Assembly (NCBI RefSeq): GCF_014356525.2
Contig: NC_052507.1
Span: 43,071,295-43,135,294, forward strand
Direction of reading: 5' to 3'
DNA: 64,000 bases
From: Nilaparvata lugens
Lineage: Eukaryota > Arthropoda > Insecta > Hemiptera > Delphacidae
Position 1 is the stretch's first letter; each line of letters begins with the position of its first letter. The position numbers were made by a program, and so were the translations under genes. The notes below the pieces were generated by a model. The model saw only the letters and a list, made by a program, of their open reading frames with translations. It did no database searches and was not told the origin of the DNA. Of this stretch, positions 23,325-32,735 are shown one piece after another.

Positions 23325-23892
23325 AATCTAAAAGGCTAAGCCCCGACAAACTGAAATCACACCACAGACCAAACTACTAAGCCTAAAAACTTGAAATTTC
23401 ACACAATTGTTCATTGTAGCCTCAAAACATCCACTACAGAAGGATTTTCAGAAATATGCCCCCCCCCACCCTGAGGGAGCTGGGCCACCAAAATTTTCAC
23501 TTTTTAACCGTTCATTGCACAGCAAAGTCATGAGGAACTTCTTTGTTCAGGTACGAAAAAAATCAGATCTATGCAGAAAAATTCCAATCAGAAGCACAAA
23601 AATTTCGATCAGGAGCACAGGGGGGTTCAGGAGAGGGCACTTCTCGAAAATGTTGATGTAAAATCACACTACAGCTCAAACTAATTGGCCTACAGACTTA
23701 AAACTTTGCACAAATACTCTTCAAACATGCTAGATGCGCACTAATAATGGATTTTGAGATATTTTGCCCCTAAGGATTTCAAAGGATGAAAAAGGATCCT
23801 ATCAAGTAAGCTTATGGTAAGGTGAACTCCATATGGAACTGAGATAATTGACACATGATATTCTAACATATGTTGTTATCATTGGAAAGCTT
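23325..23892 (+). mobile_element. Helitron-like repeat, copy 2
   Basis: Second copy of 20969-21530, starting TCTAAAAGGCTAAGCCCC directly after the CTT tract. It carries an extra short duplication near 23580-23610 (AAAAATTCCAATCAG followed by AAAAATTTCGATCAG). Confidence 0.5.
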
Positions 23893-24300
23893 AAAACAAT
23901 TTCATCAATTAGCTGATTGAATTGATTTTGCGTTGATTGAGAGCGCGAGGTTACCATGTGTTTGTTCCATTGCTGTATGCTTGGCCAGTTCGGTTTGGTC
24001 TTCTATCAGCTGTATATGGAGTCTCATACACTCCGATTAGAACAGAGCACAAAGGTTTTCTTTGGTTAGGAGTTTGTTGATAAATCTCTTTTCAAATTCA
24101 AATTTCATTGCCATTAAAAATCACATTGAAAACTCTCTTAATAGACAACAAGATTACAGAAACAAAATTCAAACAGCCTATGTTGATAGTTTGAATCTTG
24201 GTTATGACAACTTTTACTGTCAATTAATTTCAATATTACTAATTAATAATTTACAATAGTGACTATATTTTTATACTATTAATATTTCGAATAATTGTTT
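23893..24300. other. No gene seen
   Basis: One short plus-strand frame (24062-24259) without recognisable domain. AT-rich. Confidence 0.35.
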
Positions 24301-24309
24301 GAATTTTTA

Positions 24310-24622
24310 TAGCTCGCGCTTTGCGCCCGGTGCAATATCTCATGGATAGATGGATGAATAGAATTTTCATTACTATTTTCAAATAATGTGATGAAAAAAT
24401 AATATAATTGCATATTTCACAGTTTTGTCTCAAAATATATCTAAAAAATTGATTGAAAAATTCAAATTACGGTAACCAATATACAAATAACTAATACAAG
24501 TCGAAATTCATCGACAAAAAAAAACATCATTGACCGAGATTCGAACCTAGATCATGTTTGTTATTCACCGAACTTTGAGTACTGATGTATCACGCCTTTA
24601 AGCTCTCGGCCATCAGGTACTG
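24310..24622 (-). mobile_element. tRNA-Ser-like SINE (head 24622-24523, body to about 24310)
   Basis: On the minus strand, TGATGGCCGAGAGCTTAAAG (A box, as in tRNA-Ser/Leu) begins near 24615, and AGGTTCGAATCTC (B box) lies at about 24549-24537. The spacing of about 65 nt fits a tRNA with a long variable arm. The acceptor strands do not pair, so it is not a working tRNA. Downstream the body ends near GCGCAAAGCGCGAGC (24312-24327), a small hairpin. A Pol III SINE is the simplest reading. Confidence 0.5.
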
Positions 24623-24916
24623 TTGAAAGTCGCTGCCTGACTGCTAACACATAGCATACACGTAATACTGTACTGTAAAATAGACTTGTAAAAAGGTTTA
24701 CTTCACTCCTAAAAAGCGTACCGTACAACAGACTTTGGCTCATGACTTATATTATTAAAATTAATATTATTATCTGTCTCACAATAAATTTTCACACTGA
24801 ATTAATTCAGATAACGTAGGCTATGTAGGCTACTATAATAATAGAGTATAGCGCAAATTTGAAGCCGGTTTGCTGGCATTTTCACAACAAAATATTGCTC
24901 TGAAAATAGTTAAATC

Positions 24917-24969
24917 ATAGAGAAAACATTCGAAGATTCAATCTTGAGTGGGCCTAATGTTTTCTCTAT
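24917..24969. repeat. 14-bp perfect inverted repeat (hairpin)
   Basis: ATAGAGAAAACATT at 24917-24930 pairs exactly with AATGTTTTCTCTAT at 24956-24969. Function unknown; it could be a fold-back relic. Confidence 0.7.
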
Positions 24970-25337
24970 ATGATTAATATTGAAGAAAAATTATCTAAAA
25001 GTTTTAATAATGAATTACGGAAAAATTACTAGGAGCTTTGTCATGCAGCATTCATTATTCCGAAAACATATTATTCTTCTCAATCAATTGGTAGTAATAT
25101 CTATCAGTAAAGTTTCCAATTAGAAAAAAGGTTATATCAGTGTTTTAAAGAAGAATATTCAATGTATTCATAGCTGTAGATTGTCGATATATGGTCCAGG
25201 AAATATGTGATGTACGATCAATTACACAGAATTCCATATTCTTTCCATTTTATGATGAATAATAAGCTGAGCTAAATTCAAAAAATTGTAAATTATTCTT
25301 TCATTCTTCAGTAATATTAATGAATGCAATATGAATA

Positions 25338-25338
<1 letters not shown>
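24970..25338. other. No gene seen; AT-rich
   Basis: Low-complexity AT-rich sequence leading into the AC/AT microsatellite. Confidence 0.4.
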
Positions 25339-25386
<48 letters not shown>

Positions 25387-25392
25387 ACACAC

Positions 25393-25435
<43 letters not shown>
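25339..25435 (+). repeat. (AC)n then (AT)n microsatellite
   Basis: About 52 bp of AC repeats followed by about 42 bp of AT repeats. The AT run resumes at 35101 after the LTR element, so it is the broken target site. Confidence 0.95.
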
Positions 25436-25438
<3 letters not shown>

Positions 25439-27802
25439 CACGTGGTAATTTGAAACCACCAAATATTTTTAAATGAGCCAATGAAATGTAATAGAACTTT
25501 AAAATTGGAAAGAAGGTTAGACCTATCCAAAGAGTAAATCAACTCAAATCAAGTATTATTAGCGATTAGGAGTAATAGCATTATCAACAACGATAAGAAA
25601 ACATGTATTATTGTGATTTAATAATTATGAGAACCCATTGGTAAGATCAAAAAATTATAAAGCGGCATAATTATTATTGGCGGATTATAAAAAAAAAATA
25701 AAATGCATGAACATTGAGGTTAGAGTTACTTGTTTACGTTTTGAAAAGAATTAGTCGATCTTGGATAAATCGATAATTATTAGAACCAATACTGAACGAA
25801 TCAGCTGATTATCGATCAACCCATATGACCGGTTGAATCATATAAAATTCATTCATAAAGGATATATTATGTATACTAAAGGAAGTCGATGTGTAGACTT
25901 ACAAACAACTATTATTTCTGTATAAATATTATTATAATCCAAAAAGCATGATAAATCAAGAGTATACAAAACTCATATAAAAACTAAATGTATTATCTAT
26001 TAAAATCGTATGTTACGATTTATTTATGAATTCAATTTAAGATAAACACTCCATATATTTGTATAAAAACTTCTTTTATTAATTTTTTCTATTATAAAGC
26101 CGAGGAAGCCCTGATTCCCAAGGCAACCAATTGTATTGAGTCTATTAAATTGAAGGCCAATCAGAGAGTAGCTTACAGAATTATTCTAAGAAGAGGCAAA
26201 TTTTTCTGAAAACCTCTTTCTTCTGGCTTAAGATCCTGACCCGAGAGGATGCACATGGAGTTTAGGGTTTTTTCTCATTCCTTTTAAAAATTTTTAATGA
26301 ATTATTAAGCCAAACCCTTTTTTAAATGTAATGTATGTTTGTTGAATGTTAATTGTTTGTGAACTCAGTGCTGTCAAGGAGTTCGTAATTGTAAAGATTC
26401 CCATAAAAATAGCTTTAATTCGAAAGAAACTTATAAAAATCTGGATCACGCGTTAGCCCAGCAGTGACGAAAAGGAGCCTACCCAATTAATTATTGGAAA
26501 TAATTAATTCAATCCACGAGAACATCTAGAACTTCAGTCAGTGAGTGATAAGTCAAACCAAACGAGCTCGTTTTTTCATTTTTTCTACGTTCAGTGGGGG
26601 TAATTATTAAAACAAAAAGCGCTATTCCAATTAATTAGAATTAAAATAAAAAGTCACCACGTGTTGAACAATATCACATAGTCCATAAGAACATTTTATA
26701 AATTTATTTAATATATGTAGGAAGCTTACTTCCATGCACAGCCCGAATTCATATAAATCCCTGAGATCTCATGTTTGAATATTAATTTATTAAATATTAA
26801 TTTTGTTTATTGAACAAAGTATCCATATCAAACTTATAGACCGAACAGGTTTTTATTGGTAGAATTTGTATTGATTGGAAGTCTAAGTACCAGTATTAAA
26901 ATAATATATTTATGAATTTGAAACTCACTATTGTGAATGTTAGCAAAACCTGTGATAATTATTCAGATTTTAGGAATAGATTATTTAAGTGAATTATAGT
27001 TATATCGAATATTTTATGCACATCTTTTTTATGGGAATATATTTTGTGTTTTATGTCAGCATACAAACTTATAGAATTTTTTATTATATCCCAACTCATC
27101 TCGTGTTATATAGTTTGAGCTGTTTTGGTACCAACAAATATTTAGCAGCACTTAAAATCATAGAATCAAATAATATTAACCTTATTCAGAGCACTCAATA
27201 TTTATCATCCTTTGATGATATTCATTTTATCAGCCAGAACAAGTATATTAAGAAATTATATTAATAAGGTTCCAGTTATATCATATAAGGATCCAGAGAG
27301 CTTCAAGAACTGGCGTTGTAAGTTCTAAGAATTTTGAAAGGGTATATTGGTGAATACTTGTATTCACGACGAGCGTTTTAAGAATCAACTAGAAACAACT
27401 ATAGTTGGTCCTGATTATTCTCTAGTGGTACATGGTTACTGATAATCAGTCATCAAATATTCTTTTAATTTCCTTACTGGTATTCTTCAAGAACTTCATA
27501 GAAGCAGCGGTAAGAATTACCAATTACCGATCACTGAACCTTATGGTGATTATTTGTGTTTATAAAATTCATGTGTCTACCACTGAGCTAGAGCTGAGGT
27601 TTGAACCCAGTAATTTTGCGAGCCGGAAGGCCTTAATTTTTTGTGAATTTATTCGCAAAAGAGGGAATTTAGAGACTGCTCTTATAAATACCAGAAACAT
27701 CGTATTATCTGTGAAGGAATTACAAACCACAACTTCTCACAATAGCTTCATAACGTGGGACTCTATCATAAGAGATAACCCCCCCAGGAGCACAACTTCA
27801 CA
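25436..27802 (+). repeat. 5' LTR (2367 bp)
   Basis: Matches 32736-35100 along its length with scattered substitutions and 1-bp indels, for example one extra T in the AAATATTTTT run near 25463. LTRs of most insect elements are 0.2-1.5 kb, so this is very long. Open frames at 26989-27264 and 27432-27950 lie in it; the first has no ATG and both are shared with the diverged copy at 62 kb only at about the level of the DNA. A direct TATA candidate is TTATAAAGCCGAGG near 26094. Confidence 0.9.
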
Positions 27803-27805
27803 CAA

Positions 27806-27822
27806 TGGCACCCAACCAGTGG
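27806..27822 (+). promoter_or_regulatory. Primer-binding site candidate
   Basis: TGGCACCCAACCAGTGG starts 3 nt after the 5' LTR. It has the TGGC.CCCAAC pattern of tRNA 3'-end complements used as minus-strand primers. The matching tRNA was not identified. Confidence 0.65.
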
Positions 27823-28403
27823 AGCGTGATGAAAAGCTTACCTACTCAATCTTACTATCAATGATTAATGAAATTATTGATAAAACTGAAAGCTGCAAGA
27901 AACATAATCTGAAGTTGTTTCGACAAGATATATCTGATAATCTATTGTAAGTTCTGGCTAAAATAATTGAGTTGCTCTTCAAATTAAAATTTTTCAAGCT
28001 GCATAAATACAGACAAACTGTATCACACGAGTTTGATAACATAATTCTCATAATAGAGAAAATTGGATGGAAATTTCCATAAAAGTTATAGTAAGATTTT
28101 GATTTGATTTTGAATCTAGACATTGTATGCTGACCAGGGCTATAGGTTATTTGAGGCATTATAATACTGTGGTTATTCAGGAGGATAAGACCCTAATTAA
28201 AATTTTAAGAACTATATTAGTGTAATTTGTAAGCCATACCTGTCTATTGATGTCCGTTTAGTAATATATGTACATGACACTTGAAACTTTTACACCACAC
28301 AATTTTATCCAGAATAGGCACTATCACTGAATTCATTTTGATATTTCTGAAATTTGGCAACACACTTGGCACTTTATTCGAAGTAATCCATAATAACGTC
28401 ACC

Positions 28404-28748
28404 ATGAACCAGTCGCCAGCTAACTCGCAAATTTCCTACTTCAGCGACCACCCCCAAAATTATGTAGCTACGACACCGGCCACTCAACAACCTCAGGACA
28501 ATGCAGCGGAGACCCCACGAGAGAGAGAGGGAGGCAGCATATGCTCCATCAATTTCGACCCGCAAAACTTGGCCCAATTGTCTTCTACGAAGATCGATAA
28601 CGTCGTCGATGCGATTAATTCCGATGAGAGTCCGGCTGAGGGAGATGAGGGAGTGAGGGCGTCCAACTCGGTGCCGCGTCTCCGCAGATCGCTCCAAGTG
28701 TCGCCGAGGGAACAGAGAGTGCCGCCACCCAATCGCCACCTGACATGA
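28404..28748 (+). CDS. Gag N-terminal segment of the long-LTR element (114 aa, own frame)
   Basis: ATG at 28404 in a good context (ACCATGA) is the first ATG of the internal region that opens a plausible gag. The text is MNQSPANSQISYFSDHPQNY followed by Gln/Thr/Pro-rich and acidic stretches and no known domain. Its TGA at 28746-28748 overlaps the ATG of the next segment (ATGA at 28745-28748). That is either a frameshift scar within one gag or an overlapping second frame. Low-complexity, disordered N-termini are common in insect gag proteins. Confidence 0.5.
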   Translation: MNQSPANSQISYFSDHPQNYVATTPATQQPQDNAAETPREREGGSICSINFDPQNLAQLSSTKIDNVVDAINSDESPAEGDEGVRASNSVPRLRRSLQVSPREQRVPPPNRHLT

Positions 28749-29032
28749 CCAGTCAACCACCACCCGCCGCCACCAACCTGGAAAAACGCAATATTACCTT
28801 AGACTCTTCAGTTGGCTGTGTTACAAATCACCTAATGAATGATTCCTCGAGTGAGTTTAAACTCATGATCAACCAAGCCATGGCAGAGTTGATGAAAGAG
28901 ATAAAAGCAAGCCAGGATAAAGGGGAAGAAAATACCAAAATCATACAAAAGATGTCAAAGCTGTACAAGGAAGTGTGGAAAAAATGGAAGAGAAAGTTGA
29001 GGGAAAATTCTCTGAATTCAAGGAAGAAATGA
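28745..29032 (+). CDS. Gag coiled-coil segment (95 aa, second frame)
   Basis: It starts MTSQPPPAATNLEKRNITLD and continues as a Lys/Glu-rich helix (ELMKEIKASQDKGEENTKII), probably a coiled coil. The frame closes at 29032. The same helix character goes on to about 29300 in other frames (EEMKNMIDIK), so small indels split one long gag. Role inferred: multimerisation of the gag shell. Confidence 0.5.
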   Translation: MTSQPPPAATNLEKRNITLDSSVGCVTNHLMNDSSSEFKLMINQAMAELMKEIKASQDKGEENTKIIQKMSKLYKEVWKKWKRKLRENSLNSRKK

Positions 29033-29306
29033 AAAATATGATAGACATTAAAATAGATACGCAATCTACAATCATCAAAAAATTAGAAACCGTATAGATG
29101 ACGTCACCTGTCAGATAAACGAACGGTTGGATGACGTACCAAAGGAAGTTAAAAACAGGTGGACGTATTGAGTAAGGAGCTGGGCACCGCTATCATGGGA
29201 ACTGTCATGGAAAGGTGTTAGAAAATAAGGGCGAGATAGAGTCGAAAGTGGAGGAGAATAATAAGAAAATAATAGAGATAGTCAAGGAACAAAGTAACGT
29301 GCAGGC

Positions 29307-30287
29307 ATGTATGGCAAATTTAGCGGAGGAGGGGCAAAATCAAGTGAGAGATACGGCATGTTGGAGAATGCTATAGGCGGACAGCAGTTGAAGCTAACCG
29401 GATTGTATGATGAAGTGAATACACATAAGAAAATTATGAATGATAAATGGATCGCAAATGAAGAACGAGTCTCCAGAATAGAAACACGCATGGAAAATAT
29501 CCCAGTCAGTCGAGTGCAGTATACACCGAATGAAGTAGTAAACGGCACTCAACTTTTTCAAAGTCTTGGAAAATTCGATAATTCCTACCGTCATATGCAA
29601 CCCAGACCATTCATAGATCAAATAAAAGCTATTCAGGAATTGATACCCACCTCTTGGTTAGTATGGCGTTTCCAACTGTCCAGTCTATTACTCGGCGAGC
29701 CGCTGATGTTTTTCCAGAGCCGGATGCGAGATATCAATAGCTTGGAGGACTTCATCTCCCAATTCCTGCAGCAGTATTGGAGTAAACGTAAGCAGATGGA
29801 CGCACTATCAGAGATTATATCATGCACTTATGATAGCAGAAATAGACAATCCTACACTGATTTTATAACAGATTTGATGAATAGAAACTATCAGTTAGAC
29901 GAATCTCTAGCTGATTCATCACTGGTCCACATCTTATCAAAAAAGCTTCCTTTCAATGTTCGTATGACACTGGCAGTATCTTCGATTTCCAGTTGTGAAG
30001 AACTGATAGAACATTTACATTCTATCCAATCAGCTACTTCTGAGCCAAATTATATAAATAGACAAGCAGGAAATTTTACTCAATCTAAAAACAATAATAA
30101 TAGTCATTTCAGAAAAATTATAATAGTAAAAATTATATTGCAAACGCTGGAGCAAATGCGCAAAGTGCAAAGTACATTGAAAATAATTCCAGGAACAGAT
30201 CCCAATATTACAATAGTAAACGGTATCACAAAGAAGCACATTATGACAGCAGACGTCATTGGAAGAGAAACGATAAACAGGATATAA
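29307..30287 (+). pseudogene. Gag capsid-like domain of the long-LTR element, 3' frameshift
   Basis: ATG at 29307, 326 codons. Residues about 1-65 are helical (RVSRIETRMENIP). From about residue 90 the text fits the Retrotrans_gag capsid fold: PRPFIDQIKAIQELIPTSWL, then a SQFLQQYWS block, QSYTDFITDLMNRNYQLDES and ILSKKLPFNVRMTL. The frame past about 30110 becomes Ile-rich, while another frame there stays Asn/Tyr/Arg-rich and open to TAG at 30440-30442, ending HHRTSPPPIK. That is the likelier gag C-terminus, so a frameshift lies in the A-run near 30105-30112. No CCHC zinc knuckle is seen. Confidence 0.7.
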
Positions 30288-30448
30288 ATTTCACAAATCA
30301 GGACGATCATAATCAAAACAGCAATAGGCTAAACACATCCTATACAGTGGCATGCACAATAAAAACAGACCAACAACAACCTACAGTAAATCAACCACCA
30401 GAACAAATCCACCACCGCACCAGCCCGCCACCAATAAAGTAGTCCAAC

Positions 30449-31786
30449 ATGCATCAAATCAATCTGCAAAAAGCAACCCATATTAAGCCTACTATTTCCC
30501 CCCGAGGATCTACCACCAGTAACCAGCCCACCACCGAAAATAACATGCACATTAACACGGAAATAATTAGAGAATCACCGATAATAAGACCTGAAAATGA
30601 TACACCGCCTTCATGCACTGAACCTATATGCCAGCAAGCAACCCCCCCACAACATACCCGGTTTGAACAGCCACCACCCAAGCATCGTTGGATTCACCCG
30701 CGGCACACTAGGTTCAAGGAGCAAACCGCTACCAAAGCAAGCCGAAAGTGTGACCGGCAGGACGACGTCGGAGCGAACCCTAGAGTCCAACACCGGAAGG
30801 CCCACCGGAGAAAACGACAGAGAAGGCCCCGGAAGAGAGGTTACCGTCCGCATGCCAAATTCAAACACCACAAAAAAGAGGCACAGAAACCAGGCAAACA
30901 TGGAAGGAAGACAGCATGCAGGGAGGAATACCGGCACCAGAATGAAGTGGATAATGATACCAACATGCACCCGAAGCACACGCGGTTCAAGCAAGCAGCT
31001 TACCGTCGTGATTGCAATTACGGAATAAAGAAAAGGAACATGCTCAAAAACAAGGAAAAAGTAATAACGGATACGGGTTTAGAAAATGATAAAGGAAGAA
31101 ATTATTATAGGAAGCTATTGGAAGATGGAATATGTGCATTAAAATTTAAAGAAGGAATGAATTGTTCATTGAAGGAAAGAACATCTGTGTATTGTTCACC
31201 AAGAGGTTATGTTACAAGCTTAACAATTATGCTGATTCATTTTGTTATGACTATTAGTACGACTATGATGTCAGGTAAAAATTATGTTGCAAATATAATA
31301 ATGGAGGGTAAAACGTGTGAACTAAAATCGAAAGGAATAGTACATTGTTTATCGAAAATGGAATTATACGATTGTTGTTTATGGAAAGGTTATGTTGGAA
31401 GAAATACAATAAATACATTGATTTATTTCGTGAATATTATTATTATTATGGCTGTGATAGCAATTAAAGAAAATATTATTAAAGTACTGATGAATGAGGG
31501 CGTGATATATGCTAAGAGAATCAATTCAAAAATTTTCAAAACCAATTTGAAACCCAGAAAAGTTGAGGATAGACAAAGCAAATATTCTAAATTATCCAAG
31601 ATAAGAGAGCTGATGGAGAATCGGTCGTCAGAGCCGCCAAACAATTCACAGAATCAAAACAAAATATTTCTAATCTCAAGCCGTATTATCGGGACAATAA
31701 GCGATAAGGATATAAACAATAATATTTGGTTAAACGTCATTGGCCTACCTGACAAGATATACATACCAGACGAACGCCAACAATAA
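30449..31786 (+). CDS. Unknown 445-aa ORF with duplicated Cys/hydrophobic module
   Basis: Intact from ATG 30449 to TAA 31784-31786, the longest ORF of the internal region. Residues 1-200 are Pro/Thr/His/Arg-rich and contain HTRF three times (in PQHTRFEQ, PRHTRFKEQ, PKHTRFKQA). Residues 229-289 and 290-352 are a tandem duplication 183 bp (61 codons) apart. Each unit has a C.LK.K start, further Cys residues, then GYV...TI and a hydrophobic stretch with LI.FV (about residues 255-270 and 318-338). A third unit starts at about 350 (NEGVIYAK). I recognise no known family. Position 3' of gag recalls an env or accessory gene, but there is no signal peptide. In the first third an overlapping frame (30597-31028) is also open, so the N-terminal frame is uncertain. 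Confidence 0.45.
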   Translation: MHQINLQKATHIKPTISPRGSTTSNQPTTENNMHINTEIIRESPIIRPENDTPPSCTEPICQQATPPQHTRFEQPPPKHRWIHPRHTRFKEQTATKASRKCDRQDDVGANPRVQHRKAHRRKRQRRPRKRGYRPHAKFKHHKKEAQKPGKHGRKTACREEYRHQNEVDNDTNMHPKHTRFKQAAYRRDCNYGIKKRNMLKNKEKVITDTGLENDKGRNYYRKLLEDGICALKFKEGMNCSLKERTSVYCSPRGYVTSLTIMLIHFVMTISTTMMSGKNYVANIIMEGKTCELKSKGIVHCLSKMELYDCCLWKGYVGRNTINTLIYFVNIIIIMAVIAIKENIIKVLMNEGVIYAKRINSKIFKTNLKPRKVEDRQSKYSKLSKIRELMENRSSEPPNNSQNQNKIFLISSRIIGTISDKDINNNIWLNVIGLPDKIYIPDERQQ

Positions 31787-32735
31787 ACTTAATTAGCAGA
31801 CGAGTATCCACTTCGAATAACAACACCTGAAAATAAAGAAATAAAAAATTTAGAAACCATTTTTAACACCTTTCTTATTAGTGAAACAAGAGAATAAATA
31901 ACTTCTAATGTTAAAAGCCAACTTACCTTCATGTAGCAGGAAGAGACATCAAGATGGCGACAAGTGATAAACCGAAGCCAACGTAAACCAGCTGTCCACT
32001 ACGAAAACCAGAGTAGTCAATGCCTATTAAATCATCAAAGTTGATACCCCGAATAAGAAGATCAAGTGTCATATAAATGTGAATTGCATGTAGAGATATT
32101 ATAAAAATATTATATTATTATTATTTATGTATAAACTATTAAGAAAATCACTAAAATTATCCGCCAAATGATCAAACCGCATAGTTACCACCAAAAGCAT
32201 TAATCCCAAGTCTCAATGTATTAGAGGAATAAGAAGTTCTTGTTGATAAAACCTACCAAAGATTATCCTTAAAAATATCCATTATATGAAAACAAAGCCC
32301 AATTTCTGCAAGAGAATGAAATGAAAATGTACAAGTCACTGTTCTATGTTGAGGGAGAAAATATGTTATACTCTGCAAGTCGGAGAATTACCAGTTTGTT
32401 AGGTTGGCAATGATTTTGCACCAACGTTCAAATGTGCTTCTGGCCTGAGGGCGGAGCGTGGATTAGAAAAAAGATTTATATTATGTATGGAGGAGGAGAT
32501 AGTTTATATTGTGTATTGTGTGTAGAAGGAGATTGGCCGATGTAAGGCGTATGTATTTGAATTGAATTTATTTATTGTTGTATATGTTGTTGAATTGTTA
32601 GGAGGTAGGATTCTCAGTAGAGTTATTAGCAGACTTTGTAACATGTATGATTTCTGATCCAAAACCAACTGGATCATAAAATTTATATTATATTCTCGAA
32701 TTGTCGTTTTAAATCAGAAATCAGAGGGCGTTTTG
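31787..32735 (+). other. Non-coding 3' part of the long-LTR element
   Basis: About 950 bp without recognisable ORF. Immediately before the 3' LTR lies AGAAATCAGAGGGCGTTTTG (32716-32735), at best a weak polypurine tract. Confidence 0.5.

Noticed and set aside
22624..23349. Long Lys/Arg-, Leu- and Ser-only open frames on both strands
   Set aside because: They are translations of the (CTT)n microsatellite; triplet repeats stay open in all frames and carry no domain.
24523..24622. Functional tRNA gene on the minus strand
   Set aside because: A and B boxes are present but the acceptor strands do not pair and the anticodon arm is not formed.
26989..27264. 91-aa ORF in the LTR, repeated at 34286-34561 and related at 62829-63212, as a real gene
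   Set aside because: The open frame starts with GTG, lies inside an LTR, and the third copy is no more alike in protein than in DNA, so I see no selection on the protein.
30597..31028. 143-aa ORF in a second frame inside the unknown ORF of the long-LTR element
   Set aside because: The composition is plausible, but it stops where the 445-codon frame goes on; I could not decide between them and annotated the longer one.
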